DNA of 64,000 nt, taken from assembly GCA_014444615.1 (NCBI GenBank), contig PVXE01000006.1:1-64000 (forward strand). Direction: 5' to 3'. The notes beneath the pieces were generated by a model. That model saw nothing but the letters and a program-made list of their open reading frames with translations. It was not told the origin of the DNA and made no database searches. Positions 8,860-17,347 of the stretch are shown here, piece by piece. Source of the DNA: Tagaea sp. CACIAM 22H2 (GTDB taxonomy: Bacteria; Pseudomonadota; Alphaproteobacteria; CACIAM-22H2). The translations under genes were made by a program, and so were the position numbers. Position 1 is the first letter of the stretch. Every line of letters begins with the position of its first letter.

Positions 8860-9381
8860 ATGAACGACGTGCTTTTCGATTCAGCGACGAAGCGTTTCCT
8901 GTGGCCCGAGATCGGCAGCGAATCAGTGCGCGCGCTCGCCACGCATTGGTCAACCTTGGCGAGAGACGGCGTTGCGCCGGCGCGCGCGCGTTTCACGCCG
9001 CTCGACCTGCCCGCGCGCGTTTGGAAGAATCTGTTACTGCTGGAATTGTGCCCGCAATCGCGGGAGTTCGTCGTGCGCGTCCAAGGAACTTATTTGGTCG
9101 AAGCGACCGGCGCCGATCTCACGGGCAAGCGCGTGAACGAGACCGAGATTCCCGGCAGCACGCGCCGCGCCCTGTATGGTCTTTTGCAACGCATCGCCGA
9201 GACCGGGGCGCCGCAGTACTACAAAGGCGACACGCTGTTTCGCGTGCCGGATTGGACGCGACATGTCGAACAGGTGATGTGTCCGTTAACGGACACGGAC
9301 GGGCATGTCGCCGCGGTGATCGGCGCCGTGGAATTCGCGCCGGTACCGAGCCCCCCTAAATTGATCGACGCGGACGTCTAA
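8860..9381 (+). CDS. PAS_5-type PAS domain protein
   Basis: A 173-residue cytoplasmic protein resembling the alphaproteobacterial PAS_5 family. A conserved segment beginning WPEIG is followed by a PAS-like core (LLLELCPQSREFVVRVQGTY; GKRVNETEIP) and a closing strand ending VIGAVEF. There is no attached kinase, GGDEF or HTH domain, so it is probably a small sensory or adaptor module. No strong ribosome site precedes the ATG. It converges with dctM, the two reading frames overlapping by 4 bp at 9378-9381. Role unknown. Confidence 0.7.
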   Translation: MNDVLFDSATKRFLWPEIGSESVRALATHWSTLARDGVAPARARFTPLDLPARVWKNLLLLELCPQSREFVVRVQGTYLVEATGADLTGKRVNETEIPGSTRRALYGLLQRIAETGAPQYYKGDTLFRVPDWTRHVEQVMCPLTDTDGHVAAVIGAVEFAPVPSPPKLIDADV

Positions 9382-10688
9382 TCGGCGAACATGCGGCGCG
9401 GCAATTCGGTGGCCAGCCACGGAAAGTGGATCAGCAGCGCCGTCATCGCCAGCATCGCGCCGACGAACGGGATCGTACCGGCGAATACGTCGCGGATATT
9501 ACCTTCGCGGCGCACGGCTTGGATGACGTAAAGCGTCATCCCCACGGGCGGCGACAGCAGCGACAATTCGCACATCAGCACCATGAAAACGCCGAACCAG
9601 ATCGGGTCGATCCCCATTGCGGTGATGATCGGAAAGACGATCGGCACGGTGCCGACCATCATCGGCAGCGTTTCGAAGAAGATGCCCAGCACGAAATAGA
9701 AGACGGCGAGAATCCACATCATTTCGGTGGGGCTGCGCCCCAATCCGCCGATGAAGGTGCTGAGCGTTTGCGTCACATTCAAGCTGCCAAGCGCGAAATT
9801 GAGGAAGAACGCGGTCGCTAGGATCAGCATCGTAATCGCGGTCAAATTCGCGGTCGCGACGAAGCTCTCATGCAGCATTTTGATTGTCAGCGTGCGGTTG
9901 CTCGCCGCGACGACCAGTGCCACCAATACCGACAGCGCGGCCGATTCCGTGACCGTCGCCCAGCCGGTATAGATCGATCCCATGATGACGATGAACACGA
10001 CGACCGGCCCGGTCAGGTCGGTGAACATCCGGACGCGCTGCAGGATCGGCATGCGCGGTTCCTTCGGGCCCGTCAGTTGCGGCCGGATCAGCGCGATGGC
10101 GATGATCGTCAGCATGAACAGCACGGTCATCAGAACGCTGGGCAGGATGGCGCCCGCATAAAGCTGGCCGACGGACTCGTTGGTCAATGCCGCGTAAACG
10201 ACGAAGGCGATGCCCGGCGGGATGAGATTGCCAAGCGAAGCGCCAGCCGCGATCGAGCCGAGAACCAGACGATCGTCGTAACCGCGCTGGCGGAAGGATG
10301 GCAGCGCCACGGTGGCGATCGTCGCGGCGGTCGAGACCGACGATCCCGACACCGCCGAGAACAGCGCCGACGCGCCCACATTCGTGTGCAGCAAGCCGCC
10401 CGGCAAGCGGCCGAGCCAGGGTGACAGCGCCCCGTACATCTTGTCGGTCGCCCCGCAGCGCACCAGAATTTCGCCGAGCAAGATGTAAAGCGGGATCGAC
10501 AGGAGGATGTAGTCCTCCATCGCACTCCACAATTGCGTGCCATAGACGCTCATCAGCGCCCCGCCGAAATAGATCTCGATGGCGAGGGCGGCGGTGAGGA
10601 ACAGCACCGTCGCGACATGAATGCCCATGAACAGCATCGCCATCATGATGGCGAAGCCGATGGCGACGGCGGTGATTCCGATGGTCAT
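9378..10688 (-). CDS. dctM: TRAP transporter large permease (DctM)
   Basis: A 436-residue, roughly 12-helix inner-membrane subunit that carries the ion-coupled transport step of a TRAP system. The start MTIGITAVAIGF at 10688 overlaps the DctQ stop (ATGA, 10685-10688). The open frame continuing to 11222 is non-coding read-through of the small-permease gene. DctM signatures include PLYILLGEILVRCG, GLLHTNVGASALFSAVSGSS and the C-terminal SLLSPPVGMTLYVIQAV. It works with DctQ and DctP encoded just upstream. Confidence 0.93.
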   Translation of the reverse strand: MTIGITAVAIGFAIMMAMLFMGIHVATVLFLTAALAIEIYFGGALMSVYGTQLWSAMEDYILLSIPLYILLGEILVRCGATDKMYGALSPWLGRLPGGLLHTNVGASALFSAVSGSSVSTAATIATVALPSFRQRGYDDRLVLGSIAAGASLGNLIPPGIAFVVYAALTNESVGQLYAGAILPSVLMTVLFMLTIIAIALIRPQLTGPKEPRMPILQRVRMFTDLTGPVVVFIVIMGSIYTGWATVTESAALSVLVALVVAASNRTLTIKMLHESFVATANLTAITMLILATAFFLNFALGSLNVTQTLSTFIGGLGRSPTEMMWILAVFYFVLGIFFETLPMMVGTVPIVFPIITAMGIDPIWFGVFMVLMCELSLLSPPVGMTLYVIQAVRREGNIRDVFAGTIPFVGAMLAMTALLIHFPWLATELPRRMFAD

Positions 10689-11302
10689 GATTTCGTTTCG
10701 ACGTTCGGGGGCAGCGTGCCCTGTGTTTCGACCGCGATCTGCCCTTCGACGGTCAGCGGGCCATACAGCTTGTCGAGGCGCGGCCGATCCTTGAAATAGA
10801 GATAGGTCGCGTGCACCGCGCAGGCGAAGGTAACGCCGGCGAACAGCGCGAGCCCGCCGATCCACAGGCCCTGCGGGATCCACATCGGCGTTTGCAGCGG
10901 CGTCGCGGCCTGGCTTTCGAACAGCAGGCTTTCGTCGAGAACGTTGTAGCCTTCGTAGACCGAGATTGCCGCGAGCACGAACAACAGCAACGCCGCGAGC
11001 AGATTCAGGAACGAGATCGCCGGCTTCGGCAGATAGGCGTAAAGGAAATCGACCCGCGAATGCGCTTTCTGCAACAGCGCCGACGCGAAGCCGAAGGCCG
11101 AGACGATCGCCAGAAGATAGGCGCCGATTTCGTTGACGCCCTGAACCGAGTGGCCGAACAGCCTTCGCGCGACGATGTCGTAGAGCGTCGCGACGCAGAT
11201 CGCCAGCAGCGCCCAGCCGCAAGCGATCTGGAAAAGGGCGACGACCGGCCCCAGAACCCGCGCAACGGGATTGTCGTCGTCATAGGGTCCGGGGCCGGCC
11301 AT
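10685..11302 (-). CDS. dctQ: TRAP transporter small permease (DctQ)
   Basis: A 205-residue membrane protein with four predicted helices, the first at about 18-38, then GCSVQ-type motifs (RRLFGHSVQGVNEIGAYLL) typical of DctQ. The C-terminal ~40 residues are hydrophilic. It lies between the DctP gene (36 bp upstream) and dctM (4-bp overlap), the standard order. Confidence 0.9.
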   Translation of the reverse strand: MAGPGPYDDDNPVARVLGPVVALFQIACGWALLAICVATLYDIVARRLFGHSVQGVNEIGAYLLAIVSAFGFASALLQKAHSRVDFLYAYLPKPAISFLNLLAALLLFVLAAISVYEGYNVLDESLLFESQAATPLQTPMWIPQGLWIGGLALFAGVTFACAVHATYLYFKDRPRLDKLYGPLTVEGQIAVETQGTLPPNVETKS

Positions 11303-11338
11303 CGTGTCGTCTTTCTTCGAAATTCGCCGTCGGCGCGA

Positions 11339-12376
11339 TTAGCGGATCGCGATGCCTTGCGCCTTGCCGATCGAACCGTTCCAGGCCGCCTTGCAGCCCT
11401 TATAGGTGCGCTCGCAACGGTCGGCCCATTCCGGCAAAACTTGTTCGGCCGAGATTTTCTTGACCTTCGCGAGATCGGCCGGCGCGACTTCGACCAGTGT
11501 CATTTTGTACGACGCGTGCGGCGGCGCGCACTCGCCCTTCCCGATGCTGCAATCGGTCGCCAGCGCGTTGGTGTGGCGGGCCAGATTCCACAGTTCGGAT
11601 TCCATACGCTTCAGCTCGACCGTCACGGCGTCGCGCTGGGCGGGCTTCAGCTTGGCGAACCACGCGGCGTTGACCAGATGCGCCTGCACCGAGCCGGAGA
11701 CCGACAGCGGCAGCAGATGGGAAGTCACTTCCGGCCAGCGGCCGGTATTGGCCGAAGTCGGCGAGGTCACGCCGCAATTGGCGACACCGCGCTGAAGCGA
11801 AGGATAGACTTCCGGAAACGAGATCGTCACCGGCGTGGCGCCCAGCGTTTCAAGCAGCTTCGACATCGACGGCGTGAAGGAACGCACGCGCTGGCCCTTC
11901 AGATCATCGACCGTCTTGATCGCCTGATTGCAGAAAAAGACCTGCGGGCCGAACGGCCAGATCGCCAAAGGCCGCGCGCCGAAGCGCTCTTCCAAGCGCT
12001 TGGCGAAAAGCGGACGATAGGCGTTCACCGAAGCTTCGAGCGAGTCCATGTCGGTCGACACGCCGATGACGTCGATCCCCTCAAGGAACGCATCGTCGCG
12101 CGAGGCGAGGCCAACTTGCGTCGATACGATGTCGTATGTGCCGCTGCGCACCAAACGCAGCGCATCGCCGAGATTGAGGCCCAGCGCCATGAACTCCTGG
12201 CGGTCGACGCGCAAATCGACGCCGGCGGCGGTGATGCGCGCCATCGCGGCGGATTCGATCGGATACTGGGTTTGCACCGTCGGCGTTTGGCTCAGCCAAC
12301 GCACGGTCGTCGTCTGGGCGGAAGCGGCTGTCGCAAAAACGGCCGCCGCGACGGCGCCGATGATCAATGTACGCAT
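11339..12376 (-). CDS. dctP: TRAP transporter periplasmic binding protein (DctP family)
   Basis: A 345-residue protein with a clear Sec signal peptide (MRTLIIGAVAAAVFATAASA, cut before QTTTVRW). The family's ligand-binding stretch is present: LKGQRVRSFTPSMSKLLETLG followed by PEVYPSLQRGVANCG. Family members bind C4-dicarboxylates, sialate or aromatic acids; this ligand is unknown. The start at 12376 was chosen because the signal peptide begins there; the frame running on to 12841 overlaps the deacetylase gene. It is co-transcribed with a GntR regulator and a CE4-like deacetylase, which suggests an amide- or ureide-related acid as ligand. Confidence 0.88.
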   Translation of the reverse strand: MRTLIIGAVAAAVFATAASAQTTTVRWLSQTPTVQTQYPIESAAMARITAAGVDLRVDRQEFMALGLNLGDALRLVRSGTYDIVSTQVGLASRDDAFLEGIDVIGVSTDMDSLEASVNAYRPLFAKRLEERFGARPLAIWPFGPQVFFCNQAIKTVDDLKGQRVRSFTPSMSKLLETLGATPVTISFPEVYPSLQRGVANCGVTSPTSANTGRWPEVTSHLLPLSVSGSVQAHLVNAAWFAKLKPAQRDAVTVELKRMESELWNLARHTNALATDCSIGKGECAPPHASYKMTLVEVAPADLAKVKKISAEQVLPEWADRCERTYKGCKAAWNGSIGKAQGIAIR

Positions 12377-12414
12377 GTTTCCGGTTTCCTTTATGTCGTT
12401 TCGACGAGCAAGTC

Positions 12415-13296
12415 CTATGCCATTGAAGCGGCGCGCCAATGCGCCGCGATCTGATCGGTCGTCGCGAGCCACACATCGGGATGCGGGGCCGCGATATGGC
12501 GCAACGCCTTGCGCAACGCGCGCAGCCGGAACGGCTGGCCGGCGACATATGCATGCAGGGCCACACCCATTACCAACGGCACGCCCTGCCCCGCCTGTTC
12601 GCGCATTTCGTCGAACTGGTCGACGATCATGTCGGCGAACTCGGCGGCACCATGGCGGCGCGCGACGATGGCGTTCGAATCGTTCAGCTCCTGCGGATAC
12701 GGCACGCTCAGCAACTTGCCGCCATCGACGCGAAGCCAAATCGGCTGATCGTCCATGCACCAGTCGAGCGCGTAGCCGAAACCCGCCGCGTGCAGAAGAT
12801 CCGGCGTGCGTTCCGTTTCGGCGATCCAAGGCCCGAGCCAACCTTGCGGGGCCGCGCCGGTATGCGCGGCGATGCCATCGCGCGCACCCTCGATCAACGC
12901 CCGTTCGGCGGCTTCATCGAGCCCCGCCTGACTTTCTGAATTGGTGCGGCCATGCGCGACGATTGCCGCGCCCGCCTTTCGATAGGCCTCGACTAGCGCG
13001 CCGTGGCGTTCGAAGATCGCCGAATTGACGAGCAGTGATGCCGGAAGCTGGGCGGCCTTAAACTCGTCGTGCAACCGCCACGCGCCGATACGGTTGCCGT
13101 ACTCCCGCCAAGACCAGTTCAGAACGTCGGGCTGGCCGCTGCCGGGCACGATATCCTCCGACAGGCCTTCGCCGAACGCGTAGGATTCGAGATTCAGCGC
13201 GACATAGACCGCGAGTTTGCGGCCGCCGGGCCACGCACCCTTCGTGCGGTGGACGATCGGCGTATCGTCGAAACGGCCAGGATGCCGGAGTGCCAT
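12415..13296 (-). CDS. Polysaccharide-deacetylase (CE4/PuuE-like) family hydrolase
   Basis: A 293-residue cytoplasmic protein with no signal peptide, belonging to the NodB/CE4-like fold group that includes the cofactor-independent allantoinase PuuE. Its frame contains WPGGRKLAVYVALNLESYAFG at the N-terminus, as in PuuE-like proteins. GVALHAYVAGQPFRLRALRKAL near the C-terminus is also typical. The canonical CE4 metal HxxxH motif is not obvious, which fits the PuuE-like branch rather than chitin deacetylases. ATG at 13296 is 11 bp after the GntR stop. It may hydrolyse a cyclic amide or ureide. A relative lies at 25151-26044. Confidence 0.82.
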   Translation of the reverse strand: MALRHPGRFDDTPIVHRTKGAWPGGRKLAVYVALNLESYAFGEGLSEDIVPGSGQPDVLNWSWREYGNRIGAWRLHDEFKAAQLPASLLVNSAIFERHGALVEAYRKAGAAIVAHGRTNSESQAGLDEAAERALIEGARDGIAAHTGAAPQGWLGPWIAETERTPDLLHAAGFGYALDWCMDDQPIWLRVDGGKLLSVPYPQELNDSNAIVARRHGAAEFADMIVDQFDEMREQAGQGVPLVMGVALHAYVAGQPFRLRALRKALRHIAAPHPDVWLATTDQIAAHWRAASMA

Positions 13297-13306
13297 CGGC
13301 GCGCCC

Positions 13307-14086
13307 TCAATGACCGCGACGGCGGCGCGGCGCCGCCGGGCGCGGCGACAAAGCCGCCTCCAACGGATCGGCGTCGCGCGGGGCCGCGTCGAGATCGAGA
13401 CCCGCGAGAACATGATCGAGATGGCGGCGCATCAACGCCGCCGCGGCGCGCGGATCGCGCGCTTCGATCGCGTCGACGATCGACGCGTGTTCGTCGGGCG
13501 GACAAGCGGACTCGCCGGTCCGATCGTGCGCGAGAATGGCAAGGCACGTGACCGTCTCGTACTCGGCCAGCGTGCGCGCGAGAATGCCGTTTCCGGCCAT
13601 TGCGGCCAGCTTCAGATGGAACTCGCCGGTCAGGCGAACCAGGCCGACACGGTCGCCGCGCTTGCGCGCCGCGTCTTCGGTGCGCAGATGCATGCGCAGC
13701 TTGGCGACATCGGCCGGCGACGCATTGGTCGCGACGCGCGCGACCAACTCGATTTCGATCAAACGACGCGCGTCGAACACGTCGGCCGTGCGTTTGGCGT
13801 CGGGCCAGGCGATCCGAGCACCTTGGTTCGGCGACAACTCGACCAGCCCGGCCTGGGCAAGCTTCGCCAAACCCTGGCGCACGATCGTGCGGCTGACGCC
13901 GAAATAAGCACCCAGCTTTTCCTCGACCAGCCGCGTGCCGGGCGCCAAACGATGCGATTGGATCGCTTCGACCACGCGATCGAACACGTTCTCCGCCGTG
14001 GCACCGGCCCGGCGCCCGCGCGGCGCCGTCGCTTTTTTCCGCCGAGTGCCCGCCGGGCGGGCGGCGATCGCCTTCGAATTCGGCAT
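13307..14086 (-). CDS. GntR-family (FCD) transcription regulator 1
   Basis: A 259-residue regulator. After a basic N-terminus (1-28) comes a GntR winged helix (~30-95; LGAYFGVSRTIVRQGLAKLAQAGLVEL). An all-helical FCD effector domain follows, with metal/ligand residues in GEFHLKLAAMAGN, DEHASIVDAI and RRHLDHV. The C-terminal tail ...LEAALSPRP is shared with the second GntR at 28660-29379, so the two are paralogues. It is the first gene of the deacetylase-TRAP operon and diverges from the ABC operon at 14356. A strong palindrome between the genes is its likely operator. Confidence 0.92.
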   Translation of the reverse strand: MPNSKAIAARPAGTRRKKATAPRGRRAGATAENVFDRVVEAIQSHRLAPGTRLVEEKLGAYFGVSRTIVRQGLAKLAQAGLVELSPNQGARIAWPDAKRTADVFDARRLIEIELVARVATNASPADVAKLRMHLRTEDAARKRGDRVGLVRLTGEFHLKLAAMAGNGILARTLAEYETVTCLAILAHDRTGESACPPDEHASIVDAIEARDPRAAAALMRRHLDHVLAGLDLDAAPRDADPLEAALSPRPAAPRRRRGH

Positions 14087-14187
14087 TGTGTTCTTATTCC
14101 GTCGTTTCGCGTTTCCGGACGGCGCCGAGTTCGCGCCCTTCGTCCGGCCCTTTGCACGTTCGGCGCCAGTCGCGATTCATCGCGAGA

Positions 14188-14211
14188 ATTGGACACATAA
14201 TTGTATCCAAT
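14188..14211. promoter_or_regulatory. 24-bp near-perfect palindromic operator between GntR 1 and the ABC operon
   Basis: The arms are ATTGGACACA (14188-14197) and TGTATCCAAT (14202-14211) around a 4-bp spacer; 9 of 10 arm positions are complementary. The ACA...TGT core fits FCD-type GntR sites. It contains CATAAT reading right (14196-14201) and TACAAT reading left (14205-14200), both 5/6 matches to a -10 box. Repressor binding would therefore cover both divergent promoters, although I see no strong -35 boxes. Confidence 0.7.
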
Positions 14212-14272
14212 CGGTCGTCGCGGCGGCGAAGACACCCGGAAATCCGCCTATGCCGCGCTGTGGCACGCGCAT

Positions 14273-14296
14273 TGCTGATCCAATCCGATATCAGCA
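14273..14296 (+). repeat. Inverted repeat in the leader of the ABC operon
   Basis: Seven-base arms TGCTGAT (14273-14279) and ATCAGCA (14290-14296) flank a 10-nt loop, 59 bp before the binding-protein ATG. It could be an mRNA hairpin or a second protein site; there is no T-run after it. Confidence 0.35.
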
Positions 14297-14355
14297 CGCA
14301 TCGCCCCATCCCGCGCCGCCCAAAATCGGACGCCCATCCAGATCAGGAGAGATTC

Positions 14356-15399
14356 ATGACCGAACCGACCCGCCTCGCCTTGCGCCGCCGCAGTTTTCTC
14401 GCCGGGTCGCTCGCCGGCGCCGGCATTCTCGCCGCGCCCGCGATCGTTCGCGCCCAGCCGAAGGAAATGGTCGTCGGCGGCGCGTCCAGCCAACAGACCT
14501 GGACCAACGAGATCATGATCCCGGCCTTCGAGAAGAAGTACAATATCAAGGTCGTCTACGAGGGCACGCGTTCGCTCGTGAACCTCGAGAAGATGCAAAA
14601 GAACAAGGGCAGCCAGTATCTGTCGCTCGTCCAGATGGACGATCCGGTGATGATCACCGCCGTCGCCGAGGGCCTGCTGACGCCGTTGACCAAGGTCGTG
14701 CCGAACGCCGCGTCGCTGAAGCCCGGTGTCACGCATATGGAAGGCATGTGGGTCAACTACCTGCAGCCCTGGGTCGGCATCGCCTACAACACGAACCGCA
14801 TGGCCGCCCCGACGTCGTGGGCCGAAGCCTACGACCCCAAGTACAAGGGCCGCGTCATCCTGCCGGGCCTGCAGAACACCGAAGGCGTGATGAACCTGTT
14901 CCTCGCCTCGTTCCTCAAGACCGGCAAGCCGATGGCCGAGGCGCAGAAGGATATGGACGCGGCCTTCGCCAAGCTGAAGGAAATGAAGCCGAACCTGCTG
15001 ATGGCCTATACGCAGGAAGGCCAAGCCTACAATCTGCTCGAGCAGGGCGAAGCCTTCATGGTCTACGGCTCGATCTCGACGCTGGCGCTGGCGCGCAAGG
15101 CGCGCGGCGCACCGATCGAATTGGCCGCCCCCAAGGAAGGCACCTTCTCGATGCCGTCGGGCGTGGCGCTGGTCAAAGACGGCCCGATGCCCGAAATGGC
15201 GGCCGCGTATATCGATCTGATGCTGAGCCCGGAAATTCAGGCGCAGCTAGCCGCCGCGACCTACGCTTTGCCGACCAACGGCAAGGTGCCCGCCCCCGCA
15301 GGCCTCGACAAGCTGGTCATCCATCCGATCGATTGGGCGAACGTGTCGGCCAACCGCGCCAGCTGGGTAACCCGCTGGGACAAGGAAATGTCGCTCTGA
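14356..15399 (+). CDS. ABC transporter substrate-binding protein 1 (spermidine/putrescine-like family)
   Basis: A 347-residue periplasmic binding protein with a twin-arginine leader (RRRSFLAGS, then a hydrophobic run and AxA site near residue 36). The mature N-terminus EMVVGGASSQQTWTNE and the motif VQMDDPVMITAV are shared with the paralogue at 23972-25030. ATG 14356 is preceded by CAGGAGAG. It is the first gene of a complete importer operon (binding protein, ATPase, two permeases) ending with an AMDase-like enzyme. The fold group binds polyamines, iron or small organic acids; the ligand here is unknown. Confidence 0.9.
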   Translation: MTEPTRLALRRRSFLAGSLAGAGILAAPAIVRAQPKEMVVGGASSQQTWTNEIMIPAFEKKYNIKVVYEGTRSLVNLEKMQKNKGSQYLSLVQMDDPVMITAVAEGLLTPLTKVVPNAASLKPGVTHMEGMWVNYLQPWVGIAYNTNRMAAPTSWAEAYDPKYKGRVILPGLQNTEGVMNLFLASFLKTGKPMAEAQKDMDAAFAKLKEMKPNLLMAYTQEGQAYNLLEQGEAFMVYGSISTLALARKARGAPIELAAPKEGTFSMPSGVALVKDGPMPEMAAAYIDLMLSPEIQAQLAAATYALPTNGKVPAPAGLDKLVIHPIDWANVSANRASWVTRWDKEMSL

Positions 15400-15425
15400 T
15401 CGAACCCACGACGAAGAAGCATCAG

Positions 15426-16514
15426 ATGGCCGGAAACGAAGGATTTCTCGATGTCGGCGGCGCGGAGAAATCCTTCGCCGGCCATCGCGTGCTCAATGGC
15501 GTGGATATCAAGATCGCCCGAGGGGAGTTCGTCTCTCTCCTCGGGCCTTCGGGCTGCGGCAAAACCACATTGCTGCGCATCGTCTCGGGATTGATGAGCC
15601 CCGATCAGGGGCGCGTCACGCTCGACGGCAAGGACATCACGAACACGCCGCCGCATCTGCGCGACGTCGGCGTCGTGTTCCAGAACTATGCTTTGTTCCC
15701 GCATCTCTCGGTCGCCGAGAATGTGCGCTTCGGCTTGCGCGCGCGCAAAGTGCCAAAGGACCAGCACCAGGCGACGATCGATAAATTTCTTGGCCTCGTC
15801 CATATGTCGGCCTTCGCCGACCGGCCGGTGCGCGGCCTGTCCGGCGGCCAGCAGCAGCGCGTGGCGGTCGCCCGCGCCCTCGCCGTCGCCCCCAAACTCA
15901 TGCTGCTCGACGAACCGTTCTCGGCCCTCGATCGCAAATTGCGCGAGAACATGCAGATCGAGCTGAAGGGCCTGTTGCGCTCGCTCGGCATCACGACCGT
16001 TCTGGTTACACACGACCAGGAAGAAGCGCTCGTGATGTCGGACCGCGTCGCCGTGATGAGCCGCGGCACGATCGAACAATTCGCGGCGCCGTCGGACGTC
16101 TATCTTAAGCCCAAGACCGGGTTCGTGCTGGAGTTCGTCGGTCATTCGACGCGCATCGCCGGCACGGCCGGTCCCGCCGAAGGCGACATTCTGGCGGTCG
16201 ACACAGCGTTCGGCCGGATCTTCGTCCAAGCCGGCTATACACGCGGCTCCGCCGTCACCCTCGCCGTGCGGCCCGAGCGCATCGCGCTGGGCGCCCCGCC
16301 CGTGAAGGACGCGGTCAACTATATCGACGCCGAAGTGAAAGAGATCATCTTCCAAGGCTCGCGCATCCATGTGCTGCTCGCTGGTCCGAACGGGGCCAGC
16401 GCCATGGTCGAGACGAGCGCGCTGCCGCCGGGCCTTGCCATCGGCACGCAAACGACGCTCTGGTGGCGCCTGGAAGACACGCTGATCTATCCGGCCGAGG
16501 CGCAAGCCGCATGA
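15426..16514 (+). CDS. ABC transporter ATP-binding protein 1 (PotA-like)
   Basis: A 362-residue ATPase. Walker A is at 40-48 (GPSGCGKTT), the signature LSGGQQQR at 138-145, Walker B LMLLDEP at 158-164, and H196 in the H-loop. The C-terminal TOBE domain carries the family motif AVRPERI. ATG 15426 lies 26 bp after the binding-protein stop; the frame reaching back to 13935 is read-through and not coding. It is paralogous to the ATPase at 22831-23910. Confidence 0.93.
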   Translation: MAGNEGFLDVGGAEKSFAGHRVLNGVDIKIARGEFVSLLGPSGCGKTTLLRIVSGLMSPDQGRVTLDGKDITNTPPHLRDVGVVFQNYALFPHLSVAENVRFGLRARKVPKDQHQATIDKFLGLVHMSAFADRPVRGLSGGQQQRVAVARALAVAPKLMLLDEPFSALDRKLRENMQIELKGLLRSLGITTVLVTHDQEEALVMSDRVAVMSRGTIEQFAAPSDVYLKPKTGFVLEFVGHSTRIAGTAGPAEGDILAVDTAFGRIFVQAGYTRGSAVTLAVRPERIALGAPPVKDAVNYIDAEVKEIIFQGSRIHVLLAGPNGASAMVETSALPPGLAIGTQTTLWWRLEDTLIYPAEAQAA

Positions 16515-17347
16515 CGACGAAGCTCCGCTTCGATCCGGTGCTGCTGCTGGCTGTGCCGGCGGCGATCTACATGGTGATCGTGTTCGCGATTCCGGTCCTA
16601 TGGCTGGTCGCGCGCGGCTTTATGGATGCCGACGGGTTCACGCTGTCGAACTACATCAAGTTTCTGTCTGAGCCGTTCAACTGGGTCGTTATCGGCAATA
16701 CGTTGCGCGTCGCCTTCTGGACGACTGTGGTTTGTCTCGCGCTCGGCTATCCCACGGCGGTCGCCCTCGCGCGTTCAAAGGGCGCCGTCCAAGTCGCGAT
16801 GCTGATCGCGATCATCTTGCCGCTGTCGGTCGGCGTGGTCGTCAAGACCTTCGCCTGGCAGATCGTGTTGCGCCGCGACGGCATCGTCGCAGCGCTCCTC
16901 GTCGCGACCGGCGTATGGGATGAACCTAAGCTGCTGCTGTTCACCGAACACGGTCTCGTCATGGGTGCCGCGAACGTGTTCCTGCCCTTCATGATCCTGC
17001 CGATCTACTCGGTGCTGAAACTCGCCGACCCCAATTTGCAGGACGCGGCCGCCACGCTCGGCGCCCCGCCCGTGTTCCGCTTCTTCAACGTGGCGCTGCC
17101 GCTGGCCATGCCCGGTATCATTGGCGGCGTGTCGATCGTGTTCTCGCTGGCCACATCGATGTATGTCATTCCCAGCCTGCTGATCGGCGACCGGTTCCAA
17201 ACGCTGGCAACGCTGACGGGCCGCGCCTTCTTGCTGATGCGCAACGAAGCCTTGGGCGCCACGACCGCAACCATCCTGCTGTTCCTGGCCGTCGCCATCG
17301 TCGCGTGCAGCGCATTGCTGTCCCGCGGCAAGGGAGATTCGCGATGA
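16511..17347 (+). CDS. ABC transporter permease 1a (PotB-like)
   Basis: A 278-residue inner-membrane permease with about six helices, starting with a helix at ~10-32. The EAA loop is DAAATLGAPPVFRFFNVALP. The start MTTKLRF at 16511 overlaps the ATPase stop (ATGA). It matches the permease at 21995-22834 along its length, for example ILPLSVGVVVKTFAWQIVLR against ILPLSIGAVVKAFSWQIVLR, so the two importers are duplicates. Confidence 0.93.
   Translation: MTTKLRFDPVLLLAVPAAIYMVIVFAIPVLWLVARGFMDADGFTLSNYIKFLSEPFNWVVIGNTLRVAFWTTVVCLALGYPTAVALARSKGAVQVAMLIAIILPLSVGVVVKTFAWQIVLRRDGIVAALLVATGVWDEPKLLLFTEHGLVMGAANVFLPFMILPIYSVLKLADPNLQDAAATLGAPPVFRFFNVALPLAMPGIIGGVSIVFSLATSMYVIPSLLIGDRFQTLATLTGRAFLLMRNEALGATTATILLFLAVAIVACSALLSRGKGDSR

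Noticed and set aside
9378-11222. A 614-codon version of dctM including a 178-residue N-terminal extension
   Set aside because: The extension lies inside dctQ in another frame and is Arg-rich low-complexity. The real start at 10688 has the normal DctM N-terminus and an ATGA overlap.
13935-16514. An 859-codon frame that would join GntR antisense, binding protein and ATPase
   Set aside because: Only the last 362 codons (from 15426) match the ATPase family; the rest is out of frame with the well-supported binding-protein gene.
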